Shown: positions 42,673 to 51,506, counted from the stretch's first letter. The stretch is 64,000 nt of DNA from a bacterium (GCA_018062085.1 JAGOSY010000003.1:261215-325214); one strand, 5' to 3'. Made by a program: numbers and translations. The notes: generated by a model not told the origin, from the sequence alone.

Positions 42673-45138
42673 GTGAAATCAACATCAAAAATCAGTACGT
42701 TTCGCCGCATGGCAACTTTAGCGTTAGCTCTTAGTATAAGCTCAGCCTTACCGCTGCAAGCACTACTGACAAGCCCGGCATATGCCGTGCAACCTGAAGC
42801 ATTAGACCGCACCTCCCTACCCATCAAAGAACCTGTCATTCCTCATTCAACAATATTAGACGCTAGAGACGCCAAGGCGCCCCCCTTCTTTCAAATTAAA
42901 GCTCCAGCTAATGCGCCGAACGTACTGATAGTGCTAATTGACGACATGGGCTTTGGTCAATCAAGCGCCTTCGGCGGGCCAATTCACATGCCAACAGTAG
43001 AAAAGCTGGCAAATAACGGTCTACGTTATAACGACTTCCACACCACGGCTCTTTGTTCTCCAACTCGTGCAGCACTTCTCAGTGGTCGCAATCATCATAT
43101 GTGCAACATGGGGTCGATTACAGAGACAGCTACTGCTTTTCCTGGCCAAACAGGTCAGCGCCCCAATAGCGTGGCACCACTAGCTGAGATGTTGCGCCTC
43201 AATGGTTATGCCACTGGCGCTTTCGGCAAATCGCACGAAACGGCAGCATGGGAAGTCAGCCCCTCTGGGCCGACAGATCGCTGGCCCACACGCTCTGGCT
43301 TCGACAAGTTTTATGGCTTCATTGGCGGCGAAGCCAATCAATGGGCGCCCACTCTTTATGACGGACTCACTCAAGTTGAGCCACCCAAAGATGAGAACTA
43401 TCACCTCATCCCAGACATGACCAAGAAGGCCACTAGCTGGGTCAGTGAAGTAAAGTCACTGACCCCAGACAAGCCATTCTTTATGTATTTTGCCCCCGGT
43501 GGCACCCACGCACCGCACCACGTGCCAGCTGAGTGGATTGCCAAGTACAAAGGTAAGTTTGACCAGGGTTGGGATAAATTAAGAGAAGAAACTCTGGCCA
43601 GACAAAAGCAGCTCGGTATTGTGCCAGCAGATACGGTGCTAGCCCCCAAACCTGAAGCCATCAAAGATTGGGACAAACTCAATGCTGATGAGAAAAAGCT
43701 TTTTGCCCATCAAATGGAAGTATTTGCTGGCTATGGTGAATTTACCGATCACTGCGTTGGTGAATTGATCAATGTCATCGAAAAGGGTGGCCAGCTAGAC
43801 AACACACTAGTGTTCTACGTAGTAGGCGACAATGGTGCCAGTGCTGAAGGCGGCTTCAATGGTCTCTTCAACGAGATGAGCTACTTCAATGGAGCACCAG
43901 AAACTGTAGAAGACATCTTGAAGCACTACAACGATCTTGGCGGCCCAAACTCTTACGGTCACTATGCCGCTGGTTGGGCCGTGGCCGGAGACACGCCATA
44001 TACCTGGACAAAACAAGTGGCATCTGATTATGGTGGCACCAAAAACGGCATGGCTGTGCACTGGCCTAAAGGTATTAAGGCGAAAGGTGAGATGCGCACT
44101 CAGTTCCATCATGTAATTGACATTGCGCCAACAATTTTAGAAGCTGCTGGTCTACCTGAGCCCAAAGAAGTGAATGGCACGAAGCAAACCCCTATAGAAG
44201 GCACTAGCATGCTCTATACATTTGCCGAGCCAAAAGCGAAAAGCCATCACGATACCCAATATTTTGAAATCTTCGCTAACCGCTCTATATATCATGATGG
44301 CTGGCTAGCCGGAACAGTGCACAAAGCCCCATGGGAAGCTAAGCCTAGAACCACGCTTACCAATGACAAGTGGGAGCTGTATGACACAACCAAAGACCAT
44401 AGCTTACGGGAAGACCTCTCAGCCAAGTTCCCAGAGAAACTAAAAGAGATGCAAGCTCTCTTTATGAAAGAAGCCATTAAATACAATGTACTGCCATTAG
44501 ATGACCGTATGCTAGAGCGTCTAAACGCATCAGCAGTGGGGCGCCCAGACCTAATGGCTGGCCGCACATCGCTGACACTGCACGAAGGCATGACCGGCAT
44601 GACAGAGAATGTCTTTATCAATTTGAAGAACAAGTCTTTCTCAATCACAGCTGATACCGAAATTGCAAACGGTGGAGCCAGTGGTGCTCTAATTGCTCAA
44701 GCAGGTAAGTTTGGCGGTTGGAGTTTCTATCTTAGAGATGGCAAGCCTACCTTTACCTACAACTGGCTGGGAGAGAAGCAATACACCATTGCCGCCAGCA
44801 AATCAGTAGCACCGGGAGCAGCAACTATTCGCTTTGATTTTGCCTATGATGGTGGTGGCGCTGGCAAAGGTGGCACAGGAACAATTACCGTCAACGGCGA
44901 GCAAGTAGCTCAAGGACGCATAGAGAAAACTCAGGGCTTCTGCTTCTCTGCCGATGAAGGCACTGATGTTGGCTGCGATCTTGGTACAGCCGTTGCCGAG
45001 GGTTACAGTGTGCCATTTACATTTACTGGAAAAATAAAGAAGGTAACTGCTGAGTTTAAGGCACCGACTGCTCAGGAAAAGGCTGATAGCGATAGAGCAC
45101 ACAGAGAAGGAACTCTAAAGAAAGCACTTTCTGATTAG
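42673..45138 (+). CDS. Exported arylsulfatase (formylglycine-type) with C-terminal domain
   Basis: 821 residues from the GTG at 42673 (a TTG four codons earlier is possible). The signal peptide ends near AYA-VQ (~38). The sulfatase domain opens with NVLIVLIDDMGFGQ (metal-binding DD) and carries the maturation motif C-S-P-T-R with AALLSGR at ~128-139; its Cys becomes the catalytic formylglycine. Later blocks are SHETAAWEVSP, APGGTHAPHH, VVGDNGASAEGGFNG and the DIAPTILEAAGLP segment. The last ~220 residues form an all-beta domain (GASGALIAQAGKFGGWSFYL). The enzyme hydrolyses sulfate esters outside the cytoplasm. No formylglycine-generating enzyme gene is in this window. Confidence 0.95.
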   Translation: MKSTSKISTFRRMATLALALSISSALPLQALLTSPAYAVQPEALDRTSLPIKEPVIPHSTILDARDAKAPPFFQIKAPANAPNVLIVLIDDMGFGQSSAFGGPIHMPTVEKLANNGLRYNDFHTTALCSPTRAALLSGRNHHMCNMGSITETATAFPGQTGQRPNSVAPLAEMLRLNGYATGAFGKSHETAAWEVSPSGPTDRWPTRSGFDKFYGFIGGEANQWAPTLYDGLTQVEPPKDENYHLIPDMTKKATSWVSEVKSLTPDKPFFMYFAPGGTHAPHHVPAEWIAKYKGKFDQGWDKLREETLARQKQLGIVPADTVLAPKPEAIKDWDKLNADEKKLFAHQMEVFAGYGEFTDHCVGELINVIEKGGQLDNTLVFYVVGDNGASAEGGFNGLFNEMSYFNGAPETVEDILKHYNDLGGPNSYGHYAAGWAVAGDTPYTWTKQVASDYGGTKNGMAVHWPKGIKAKGEMRTQFHHVIDIAPTILEAAGLPEPKEVNGTKQTPIEGTSMLYTFAEPKAKSHHDTQYFEIFANRSIYHDGWLAGTVHKAPWEAKPRTTLTNDKWELYDTTKDHSLREDLSAKFPEKLKEMQALFMKEAIKYNVLPLDDRMLERLNASAVGRPDLMAGRTSLTLHEGMTGMTENVFINLKNKSFSITADTEIANGGASGALIAQAGKFGGWSFYLRDGKPTFTYNWLGEKQYTIAASKSVAPGAATIRFDFAYDGGGAGKGGTGTITVNGEQVAQGRIEKTQGFCFSADEGTDVGCDLGTAVAEGYSVPFTFTGKIKKVTAEFKAPTAQEKADSDRAHREGTLKKALSD

Positions 45139-45195
45139 TTGACCTGAACCATAAAGCTCGATTCAAAAACCAAAAACAAAAACAGATAAAAGCAA

Positions 45196-45241
45196 TAGCA
45201 GTTCGGTCTATCATCCCAAAGGATGATAGACCGAACTGCTA
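45196..45241. repeat. Perfect 21-bp inverted repeat (long hairpin)
   Basis: The arms at 45196-45216 and 45221-45241 are exactly complementary, with a CAAA loop. It lies 57 bp after the sulfatase stop codon. An A-rich tract precedes it on the plus strand, so the T-tract would be on the minus strand; on the plus strand there is none. It could be a strong structural terminator or an RNA-stability element. Confidence 0.7.
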
Positions 45242-45366
45242 CTAGCCTGAATTGAGCCGCCGTGACAACAAAAACCAATAAAACTTCACTACTTTGAACG
45301 ATGGCAGACCCATTAGGCTTGGCCAATACTAAGAGCAGTATTTAAACCAAGATTTATGGGGTGGAA

Positions 45367-45876
45367 ATGAAAGTTCTGATTGCCATCGATGATTCAGATT
45401 GTTCGTCAAACGCGGTTGATTCGGCAACAAGACAAGCATGGCAAGACGACACTGAGTTTTGCCTTGTTTCAATTATGGCTCCAATCTACAACGAATATCT
45501 TCTAGCTGGCCTGTGTGCACCATCTTTAGAAGAAATGCAAGCTGAGTATAAGAACCAATTGCAACAGATGATCGACCAAAAAATCATCCAACTCAAGAAA
45601 AACCATCCAAATAACCAAATCACTGGTTTGGTTATTAGCGGCAGTATTGCCGAATCTATCATCGACTATGCCAAAAGCTGGGACGCAGACTTGATTATTC
45701 TTGGCTCTCATGGACGAACTGGCTTAGAGAAGTTCTGGCTCGGTAGTGTTGCCGAGAAAGTACTCAATCATGCACCTTGCTCGGTAGAAATAGTAAAGCT
45801 CAAGAAGTTACACGTTGAAGAGAAAGAGACGACTTCAGAATCGGCCAATAACGATCTTTCAAAAATTGTTCTCTAA
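45367..45876 (+). CDS. Universal stress protein (UspA family), copy 1
   Basis: 169 residues from the ATG at 45367 (GGGGTGG upstream; a GTG two codons earlier is possible). It is a single USP domain: the strand MKVLIAIDDSDCSSNAV, and the ATP-binding signature GSHGRTGLEKFWLGSVAEKVLNHAPCSVEIVK, which fits 'G-x2-G-x9-G-(S/T)'. USPs are small cytoplasmic, nucleotide-binding proteins induced on stress, low oxygen or starvation. It is first of five copies between here and 58.3 kb. The next gene starts 20 nt after, so they are likely co-transcribed. Confidence 0.93.
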   Translation: MKVLIAIDDSDCSSNAVDSATRQAWQDDTEFCLVSIMAPIYNEYLLAGLCAPSLEEMQAEYKNQLQQMIDQKIIQLKKNHPNNQITGLVISGSIAESIIDYAKSWDADLIILGSHGRTGLEKFWLGSVAEKVLNHAPCSVEIVKLKKLHVEEKETTSESANNDLSKIVL

Positions 45877-45896
45877 GTATCATACAGGTGCTGTAA

Positions 45897-46376
45897 ATGC
45901 AATTTACAGAGGTAGTATCACCAGCGATGGCCGAAAAACATAGCGACGGGAAATATGCTGCGGAACTAAAATTTCCCAATGTACGAATTCACCTACAAGA
46001 TCTCGTACTACGCGAAAAGCAATTGCCTTCCCATGCCATGGCCAATAGCGCTGTGCATTTTGGCTTAATCTCAGACGAATCATTAGAAAAAGTACTGGCC
46101 ATAAAGCCAACCGAACTCTGCTTATGTATGGCCACCGCAGCTACTATTATCGAAGAATATTTCAAGGGCGTGCCACAGCGCAACGGCTTTCCAGCTGTGG
46201 ATTTCGAACAAGTACTATCAGAAATTTTCAGAGATGCCAAAACTCATCTCAAAGAAGTCACTGTGAGCACAGATCATCAAGGTGAAATTGCCATACGCTC
46301 TCATGACTGCTATAAATTTGCCCCAACTTTGTTCGATCTTATGTTGCAGCAGCTGTTGCGCTATCCTGGCCGTTAG
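45897..46376 (+). CDS. Protein of unknown function
   Basis: 159 residues, GGTG before the ATG, 20 nt after the USP gene. There is no signal peptide. It has a conserved-looking mid part (LKFPNVRIHLQDLVLREKQLPSHAMAN) and a helical C-terminus ending LLQQLLRYPGR. No family is recognised. Its last 38 nt overlap the 3' end of the convergent histidine kinase gene. Being next to the USP and the kinase, it may belong to the same stress response. Confidence 0.65.
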   Translation: MQFTEVVSPAMAEKHSDGKYAAELKFPNVRIHLQDLVLREKQLPSHAMANSAVHFGLISDESLEKVLAIKPTELCLCMATAATIIEEYFKGVPQRNGFPAVDFEQVLSEIFRDAKTHLKEVTVSTDHQGEIAIRSHDCYKFAPTLFDLMLQQLLRYPGR

Positions 46377-47976
46377 TTAAAAGCTCGAAACAAAATGTAG
46401 TGCCTGGCCCCTCGGTATCTTTGCACCAGATTTTGCCACCGTGGCCTTCAATGATTCGGCGACAAAGATACAGACCTAAACCAGTGCTAGCATAATAACG
46501 GCCAGTAGAGCCCGCTTGCCAGAATCTCTGGAATAATTTAGGTCGATTCTCCTCAGGTATGCCCTTACCTGTGTCACTGACACTTAAAGTTGTTTGATTA
46601 GCTAACTGACTCAATGTCACAGTGATTGAACCGCCACCAGGAGTGAATTTCAGCGAATTATCAATGAGATTTTGTACCACCCTACGAATCTCATCTTGGT
46701 CACAGATTACTTCTTCCGCAGCTTGCGGCACCGAAGCATGGATAGTGACCCCCTTCTCTCGAGCCAGTGGCATTATTTCGCTAATCATTCGAGTGATCAA
46801 ACCAACCATGTCGCAACTTGTCATGTGGAACTCTTTAACACCGCTGTCAAAACGATAGACATCGAGCAATGTTTGCACCAAGTTGTAAAGTGCAGTATTG
46901 CTTTGTAGAATTGTCTCAAGCACCTCAACTTGAGTCTCTAGCACGGGGCCGAAATCTCCATCTAGTAAAAACTGCACTGCTCTTATAGTGGCCGAAACTG
47001 GCGTTTTTAAATCATGAGTAAGGGTGGCAACAAAATCTTCCCGCTGCTGCTGAAGAAGCACATTAGCTGTTGTATCGATAAACATAGCCACTAGACCAGT
47101 TACTTTGCCATCGTTGTCTTTTATCGGCCAAGTTAGCCAGTCAAAGTAGTTGGCCTCACTATCATTCTTCTTTGACAGCCTAAGTGCATCACTCGTTCGC
47201 TTGCTAAACTGCCCGCTACTGAGCACTTCTTTGAAAAGAGCAGGCTTAAGCCCTGGAGTAATTTCAGTCAGTGGTTTTGAAACTATATCGTTGCGATCCT
47301 CACTATCAACTAACTCAATGAATTTGTCGTTGCACTCTAGACAAACCATATCTTGGTCTAAACTGATAATTCCTACTGGTGAATTCTCAAGAATTGACTT
47401 GGTGACGCGCCTTTCGGTCTCTAACTCACGAATGGCATTGGTGTGCTGGCGCAAAGCCATTTCCTTTGCCGATATGTAGCAGTCAATGGCCAATCCCATA
47501 TCGAAGAAAACCACCTTCATTAAGGCTGAAATTGCTTTGCCTAACTTTTCTGAATCACCACTATATTTATCAATTACCTTAGGCAAGAACCAAGCCAAAA
47601 CTCGGTTATATGCCCCGATATACCACTTAGGATCAAGATCAATGCGATGGTGAGTAGCGCCCACACGAAGGCGATCATTGGCATACTCAGTGTCGTAGGT
47701 ACCTTTAGTAAGCCGCAAGAAATAATCCTTCTGAGCGGCCTGAGCACGCTTAAGTACTTGCTCATTGGGAAAGAAACTACGAGTTTCATCAAAAGTAAGG
47801 AAGTGAGCGTACATTGACTCGATTAATTCATCGATATGGTCGGAAACGAGCACATCAAGTTCAAGCTCAATCAACTCTTCATCACTGGCAGAGAATTCTA
47901 ACCAACGTTTTCGTAGTTCAACTTCCTTCGGGGTTAATGTTAAGGCTACAGCTTTATTAGACTGTTCTTTTCCCAC
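46339..47976 (-). CDS. Globin-coupled sensor histidine kinase
   Basis: 545 residues from a GTG at 47976 (AAGGA 8 nt upstream; TTG one codon earlier is possible). Residues ~20-175 form a globin sensor domain: LRVGATHHRIDLDPKWYIGAY fits the HemAT-type 'xxHxxIxLxPxWYxGAY' block, so His~110 should be the haem ligand. A PAS domain (~190-305, KSILENSPVGIISLDQ) is followed by HisKA (~312-375; phospho-acceptor His in THDLKTP) and HATPase_c (N box NLIDNSLKF, G boxes DTGKGIPE and GLGLYLC). There are no TM helices. It should sense O2, NO or CO through haem and phosphorylate a response regulator, most likely the divergent neighbour. Confidence 0.93.
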   Translation of the reverse strand: MGKEQSNKAVALTLTPKEVELRKRWLEFSASDEELIELELDVLVSDHIDELIESMYAHFLTFDETRSFFPNEQVLKRAQAAQKDYFLRLTKGTYDTEYANDRLRVGATHHRIDLDPKWYIGAYNRVLAWFLPKVIDKYSGDSEKLGKAISALMKVVFFDMGLAIDCYISAKEMALRQHTNAIRELETERRVTKSILENSPVGIISLDQDMVCLECNDKFIELVDSEDRNDIVSKPLTEITPGLKPALFKEVLSSGQFSKRTSDALRLSKKNDSEANYFDWLTWPIKDNDGKVTGLVAMFIDTTANVLLQQQREDFVATLTHDLKTPVSATIRAVQFLLDGDFGPVLETQVEVLETILQSNTALYNLVQTLLDVYRFDSGVKEFHMTSCDMVGLITRMISEIMPLAREKGVTIHASVPQAAEEVICDQDEIRRVVQNLIDNSLKFTPGGGSITVTLSQLANQTTLSVSDTGKGIPEENRPKLFQRFWQAGSTGRYYASTGLGLYLCRRIIEGHGGKIWCKDTEGPGTTFCFELLTNGQDSATAAAT

Positions 47977-48027
47977 CAATCACTTCCTTAGATTTTCCAG
48001 CGGTCTATAATTAGATTTTTCTGGTAA

Positions 48028-48873
48028 ATGATAATTATGGCTGAACAAACACCTGACGTAAGCGCTCCCTCAATAAATGTATTATTGGTAGAAGATCACC
48101 AATTGACAAGGCTGGGTTTGAAGGTTGCCCTTCACCGAACCAAAGATATTCATGTCATAGGCGAAGCTTCCAATGGTCAAGAAGCCTTGACCATGGCTGA
48201 AAAGCTTAAGCCCGATGTGATTTTGATGGATGTTGGCATGCCTGTCATGGATGGTATTCAAGCGGCTAGCCAAATAGTTGCCCGCGACTCATCAATGAAA
48301 ATAATCATGCTGACACAACATGACAACGATGCTGACATCATGGCATCACTGGCAGCTGGAGCAAGCGGTTATTGCTTAAAAGATGTCGAGCCAGACAGGC
48401 TATACACTGCCATACGCGCGGTCAGCAATGGGGATGTTTGGTTAGACTCAGCCGTCGCCAGCAGAGTATTGAAACATTATTCCGCCAACCCAGCGCTGGC
48501 ATCCGTACCGCTAGAAGCAGCACCGCTGACATCTGGCAACAACAGGAACTCCAGTGATATGGCTTTTTCGAGCGAAAACAATTTCGCAGTGGCGGCTTCT
48601 GACCATAATTCAGCAGACCACGAAATGCACGAAAGCCAAGACAAGACATCTTCGGCCCCAGGTATCGACAGACCGGCCCCAGAAGCCTTGTCACCACGCG
48701 AGCTTGAAGTAATCAAGCTAATTGTAGACGGCTTGTCAAATCAAGAAATTAGCGACCGCCTAGTCGTCTCTTTAGCGACCACGAAGACACACGTAAGAAA
48801 CATACTAAACAAACTCGCAGTTGACGACCGCACTCAAGCTGCAGTGCACGCCATGCGCCGTGGCCTAGTCTAA
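48028..48873 (+). CDS. NarL/FixJ-family response regulator
   Basis: 281 residues, longer than the usual ~215. The receiver domain (~15-135) has the phospho-acceptor Asp in VILMDVGMP (~68), the T/S in MLTQ and K in CLKDVEP. A Ser/Asn/Ala-rich linker (~150-215) is unusually long. A LuxR-type helix-turn-helix (~220-281: LSPRELEVIKLIVDGLSNQEISDRLVVSLATTKTH) binds DNA. The start is ambiguous between the ATGs at 48028 and 48037. It is divergently transcribed from the globin kinase with a 50-bp gap, so kinase and regulator probably pair. Likely targets are the surrounding stress genes. Confidence 0.93.
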   Translation: MIIMAEQTPDVSAPSINVLLVEDHQLTRLGLKVALHRTKDIHVIGEASNGQEALTMAEKLKPDVILMDVGMPVMDGIQAASQIVARDSSMKIIMLTQHDNDADIMASLAAGASGYCLKDVEPDRLYTAIRAVSNGDVWLDSAVASRVLKHYSANPALASVPLEAAPLTSGNNRNSSDMAFSSENNFAVAASDHNSADHEMHESQDKTSSAPGIDRPAPEALSPRELEVIKLIVDGLSNQEISDRLVVSLATTKTHVRNILNKLAVDDRTQAAVHAMRRGLV

Positions 48874-48914
48874 AAGGCAACGGTCGGCAAATTAAGTGTA
48901 AAGCAGACTTTCAG

Positions 48915-49427
48915 CTAATTGACTCTAGAAGATTCAACTATCTTTGCGCCCGCGCCTTTTTCAGTTACCACTGTTTTCAGCTTGACTACATCAACTGAGC
49001 ATGGTGCCCTGTTTACTACTTTTTCGGCGACACTGCCTAGAAACATTCTATCCATACCAGTGCGGCCATGGGAGCCAATAACTATTAGATCGGCCTGCCA
49101 TTCGACAGCATCTTCGACAATTGTGTCACTGACTATGCCGTGAAGAACTTCGCCAGTGACTGCTTTGTCGCCAAACAACGACTGCAACTTTGAGGTTGTA
49201 GTGTCTATCAACTCTTGACCATGCAACTTCAGCTTCTGCTCTGCTTCGATCATTAGCTCAACGGCTTGAGGGGCAATTTGACCATACTGAAGAACAATTG
49301 GTTCAACCACATGAATAACACGAAACTGGGTTGCCGGTGACCAGTGACGATTGGCTACCGCATCAATAGCTAGTCTCGAACAGCCAGAATCGTCAATTGC
49401 AATAACTACTCGCATCATCGTCACCAT
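48915..49427 (-). CDS. Universal stress protein, copy 2
   Basis: 170 residues. The ATG at 49427 has GGTGA 7 nt upstream; internal ATGs (49418, 49415) are possible. MRVVIAIDDSGCSRLAI and the signature GSHGRTGMDRMFLGSVAEKVVNRAPCSVDVVK are intact, so ATP binding is expected. The first part (ATQFRVIHVVEPIVLQYGQIAPQ) is like the other USPs here. It is a single gene, facing the response regulator, with an imperfect palindrome (CATACCC-ACG-GGGGATATG) about 100 bp upstream of its ATG. Confidence 0.93.
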   Translation of the reverse strand: MVTMMRVVIAIDDSGCSRLAIDAVANRHWSPATQFRVIHVVEPIVLQYGQIAPQAVELMIEAEQKLKLHGQELIDTTTSKLQSLFGDKAVTGEVLHGIVSDTIVEDAVEWQADLIVIGSHGRTGMDRMFLGSVAEKVVNRAPCSVDVVKLKTVVTEKGAGAKIVESSRVN

Positions 49428-49630
49428 TTATTTTTCACCATCGATCAAATGCAATTGTGGCAAGCACAATAAACATCAGCATCGGCCAATAGAAGTATAG
49501 CTCTATGTGAACCGCCTACATTAAGTCATACCCACGGGGGATATGGCGCTACCTCACGAGCGGGACAATAGAAACCAAGACGGCATTACAAAAAAAGCCA
49601 GCCTTTCAGCAAAATCAAAGGTGACCGATC

Positions 49631-50068
49631 ATGTTACACAAGAAATTAAGGCTAATTGGCTATGTTCGCAGCGGTGGCACAAGCCTAAATGTTGAAGAAC
49701 AGAAGCAAAAAATTGCCGAATATTGCACAGAGCACGACCACAAGCTCGTTCGCTACAGCGCAGTTGACGAAGGCATGCCCGGCCTAGGGCTTCACGATTC
49801 GCTTGAGGCACTGAAAGACTATGACGGCATTATTGCCATTGATCTCAACCGCTATGTTAAACACCACGAAGATCGCTTAGTCGACCTGCGACCATTGATT
49901 CAAAAAATATTGCATGAAAAAAAGGTACTGATTGCCATTGACGAGCAATTCGAAACCCAGACGGCACAAGGGCAACATACAGCACTAGACCTGCTGCAAG
50001 AATGGTCTGATCGCGAGAGTACAATTATGCCTCCAATACACGAGCATACTGATACAAGCAACTATTAA
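49631..50068 (+). CDS. Stand-alone resolvase-fold protein, catalytic serine apparently lost
   Basis: 145 residues with AAGGTGA 6 nt before the ATG. The chain follows the N-terminal (catalytic) domain of serine recombinases: LIGYVRSGGTSLNVEEQKQKIAEYC, DYDGIIAIDLNRYVKHHEDRLVDLRPLIQKI and VLIAIDEQFETQTAQG. Resolvases have 'Y-x-R-x-S-(T)' with the nucleophilic Ser two residues after Arg; here it reads R-S-G-G. There is no DNA-binding domain. It is thus probably not a recombinase, but a domesticated resolvase fold of unknown use. It overlaps the convergent next gene by 4 nt. Confidence 0.8.
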   Translation: MLHKKLRLIGYVRSGGTSLNVEEQKQKIAEYCTEHDHKLVRYSAVDEGMPGLGLHDSLEALKDYDGIIAIDLNRYVKHHEDRLVDLRPLIQKILHEKKVLIAIDEQFETQTAQGQHTALDLLQEWSDRESTIMPPIHEHTDTSNY

Positions 50069-50505
50069 CAAGACGTTGGTCTTGAATCGGCAGCACAGAG
50101 CCTCGCGATTAAATGCTCTATTAGCGCCGTCAGCTCCATGACAAGTGGATTTGACGAGCAACAGGCCTCTGGTGTGCCATAGCGAATCCAGACAGCAGTT
50201 TCTCCGCTGTCTGAGGCTTCGGCCTGGCAGACAAATACCAGGCAGTGATCTAAGACATTGGTTAGCCCAAGAAATTCCAACTCGGCACCGGGCAACCTCG
50301 ACTCCATTAATACGGCTAACTGATTGCCGCCACTGGTAGCACTCTGCTTCAAGCGCAATAATTCACCAGAATAGTGCTTCACTTCAAAATCTAGAATTTC
50401 AATAACTCTTGCCGGAGCAAGATTGCCAAAGCAATACGTAAGCGGCTGATCGCTCGCATCTAGCCTCTTACAAATACCATGGCAGTGCCGACAGCGGTCA
50501 TCCAT
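50065..50505 (-). CDS. Small protein with N-terminal Cys motif
   Basis: 146 residues. It starts MDDRCRHCHGICKRL (CxxCxxxC), a possible zinc or metal site, with more Cys at the C-terminus (CCSS, RLCAADSRPTSC). The middle is a mixed alpha/beta region (LAPARVIEILDFEVKHYSGELLRL; ELEFLGLTNVLDHCLVFVCQAE). No family is recognised. It is 24 nt downstream of the tandem USP gene on the same strand, so it is likely co-transcribed with it and may be a partner. Confidence 0.65.
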   Translation of the reverse strand: MDDRCRHCHGICKRLDASDQPLTYCFGNLAPARVIEILDFEVKHYSGELLRLKQSATSGGNQLAVLMESRLPGAELEFLGLTNVLDHCLVFVCQAEASDSGETAVWIRYGTPEACCSSNPLVMELTALIEHLIARLCAADSRPTSC

Positions 50506-50529
50506 AAGTAACTACAGTGCTAATCATAA

Positions 50530-51468
50530 CTAAGTAAGTACCGTCTGCTTTTTCTCACTGCTCGATTCAACTACCGCAGGTCTAACTTGTTGCGGTGGCA
50601 AAAGTAAGGTGCAACCAGCTGCTACATCGCGGATTACATAATCTAACGACTCTCCTGTACAAACTTTTCGGCCCTGCTCGGTATCACAGGTGGTGAGAAC
50701 GATGAGAGTATCTTTCTCCCCAGCACCAGAGACTGAAAAGAAGGTCTCCAACTCATAAAGTCTGCGACCAACAACAGAAAAAGTAACTTTATCAGCCGCC
50801 AAATCAACAATCTTGTCTAGAGAAAGCTCGCGGCGAACGGTACTAATTAAACTATCAATGGTCTTACTGCGACCAGTGCAAACGATCTCTGCCTTACCGC
50901 CAACTACAGTAGCCAATTGGACAAAAGCTTTGATTGTTTCTGGGCAATAAGTTTCAGCACTAACGAGCAAAACACTACGACTCCAGAGCTGCATAGCATT
51001 CTGCACAACAAGAAGAGGCACGGGGCATATATCAGCAACCCGTTGACAAAGGCTAGTATTAATATATCGCCGCTGATGAATATTACGCTGTCGGAACTTT
51101 GACTTGTGACCCATAATCACTAAATCATGGCTAGTTGCCCGGCGCAGAATGAGATCGATAATATTGCCCTCGTCAATTTCGCAAATGGCCTCAATAGCAC
51201 TGTTGGCAATGCGACACTCAAAGGCATGCATCAGTGTTTCCGCTACAGACCAAAGGGTTGCTTCAATCGCCTGAAAAGCCGCCATATAAGGCCCGCTGCC
51301 GATTATTCCCGGCAAGTCTTGCCCGACAATCTCCCACAAAGACTGACTATCAACTACTGTCTGGGCGGTTAACCTGGCTCCCTTGCTCTTAGCTAAGGAC
51401 GCCGCCACATCGGCAGCAAAAAGTGCCTCTTGGGAGCCGTCTAGAGCCAAAAGGAAAGACTTGGCCAT
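50530..51468 (-). CDS. Universal stress protein, two-domain (copy 3)
   Basis: 312 residues. The first domain (~1-158) is a USP: KSFLLALDGSQEALFAADVAASLAKSKGA, then DLVIMGHKSKFRQRNIHQRRYINTSLCQRVADICPVPLLVV, where the usual 'G-x2-G-x9-G-S' is weakened. The second half (~165-300) repeats the fold in degenerate form (RSVLLVSAETYCPETIKAFVQLA...) with no nucleotide signature. The ribosome-binding site AAGAGG is 5 nt before the ATG. Six ATAC repeats lie 15-38 bp upstream of the ATG, between it and any promoter, and could alter expression. Confidence 0.85.
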   Translation of the reverse strand: MAKSFLLALDGSQEALFAADVAASLAKSKGARLTAQTVVDSQSLWEIVGQDLPGIIGSGPYMAAFQAIEATLWSVAETLMHAFECRIANSAIEAICEIDEGNIIDLILRRATSHDLVIMGHKSKFRQRNIHQRRYINTSLCQRVADICPVPLLVVQNAMQLWSRSVLLVSAETYCPETIKAFVQLATVVGGKAEIVCTGRSKTIDSLISTVRRELSLDKIVDLAADKVTFSVVGRRLYELETFFSVSGAGEKDTLIVLTTCDTEQGRKVCTGESLDYVIRDVAAGCTLLLPPQQVRPAVVESSSEKKQTVLT

Positions 51469-51482
51469 AAAAACCTCTTCTT

Positions 51483-51506
51483 ATACATACATACATACAT
51501 ACATAC
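51483..51506. repeat. Tetranucleotide microsatellite (ATAC)6 upstream of the two-domain USP gene
   Basis: Six perfect ATAC units (GTAT on the coding strand), 15-38 bp before the ATG of the USP gene at 51468 and just upstream of its ribosome-binding site. Slipped-strand changes here would alter promoter-to-gene or leader spacing, as in bacterial contingency loci. Confidence 0.85.

Noticed and set aside
49631..50068. Mobile-element resolvase
   Set aside because: No DNA-binding domain, no inverted repeats or res-like sites nearby, and the catalytic serine appears absent.
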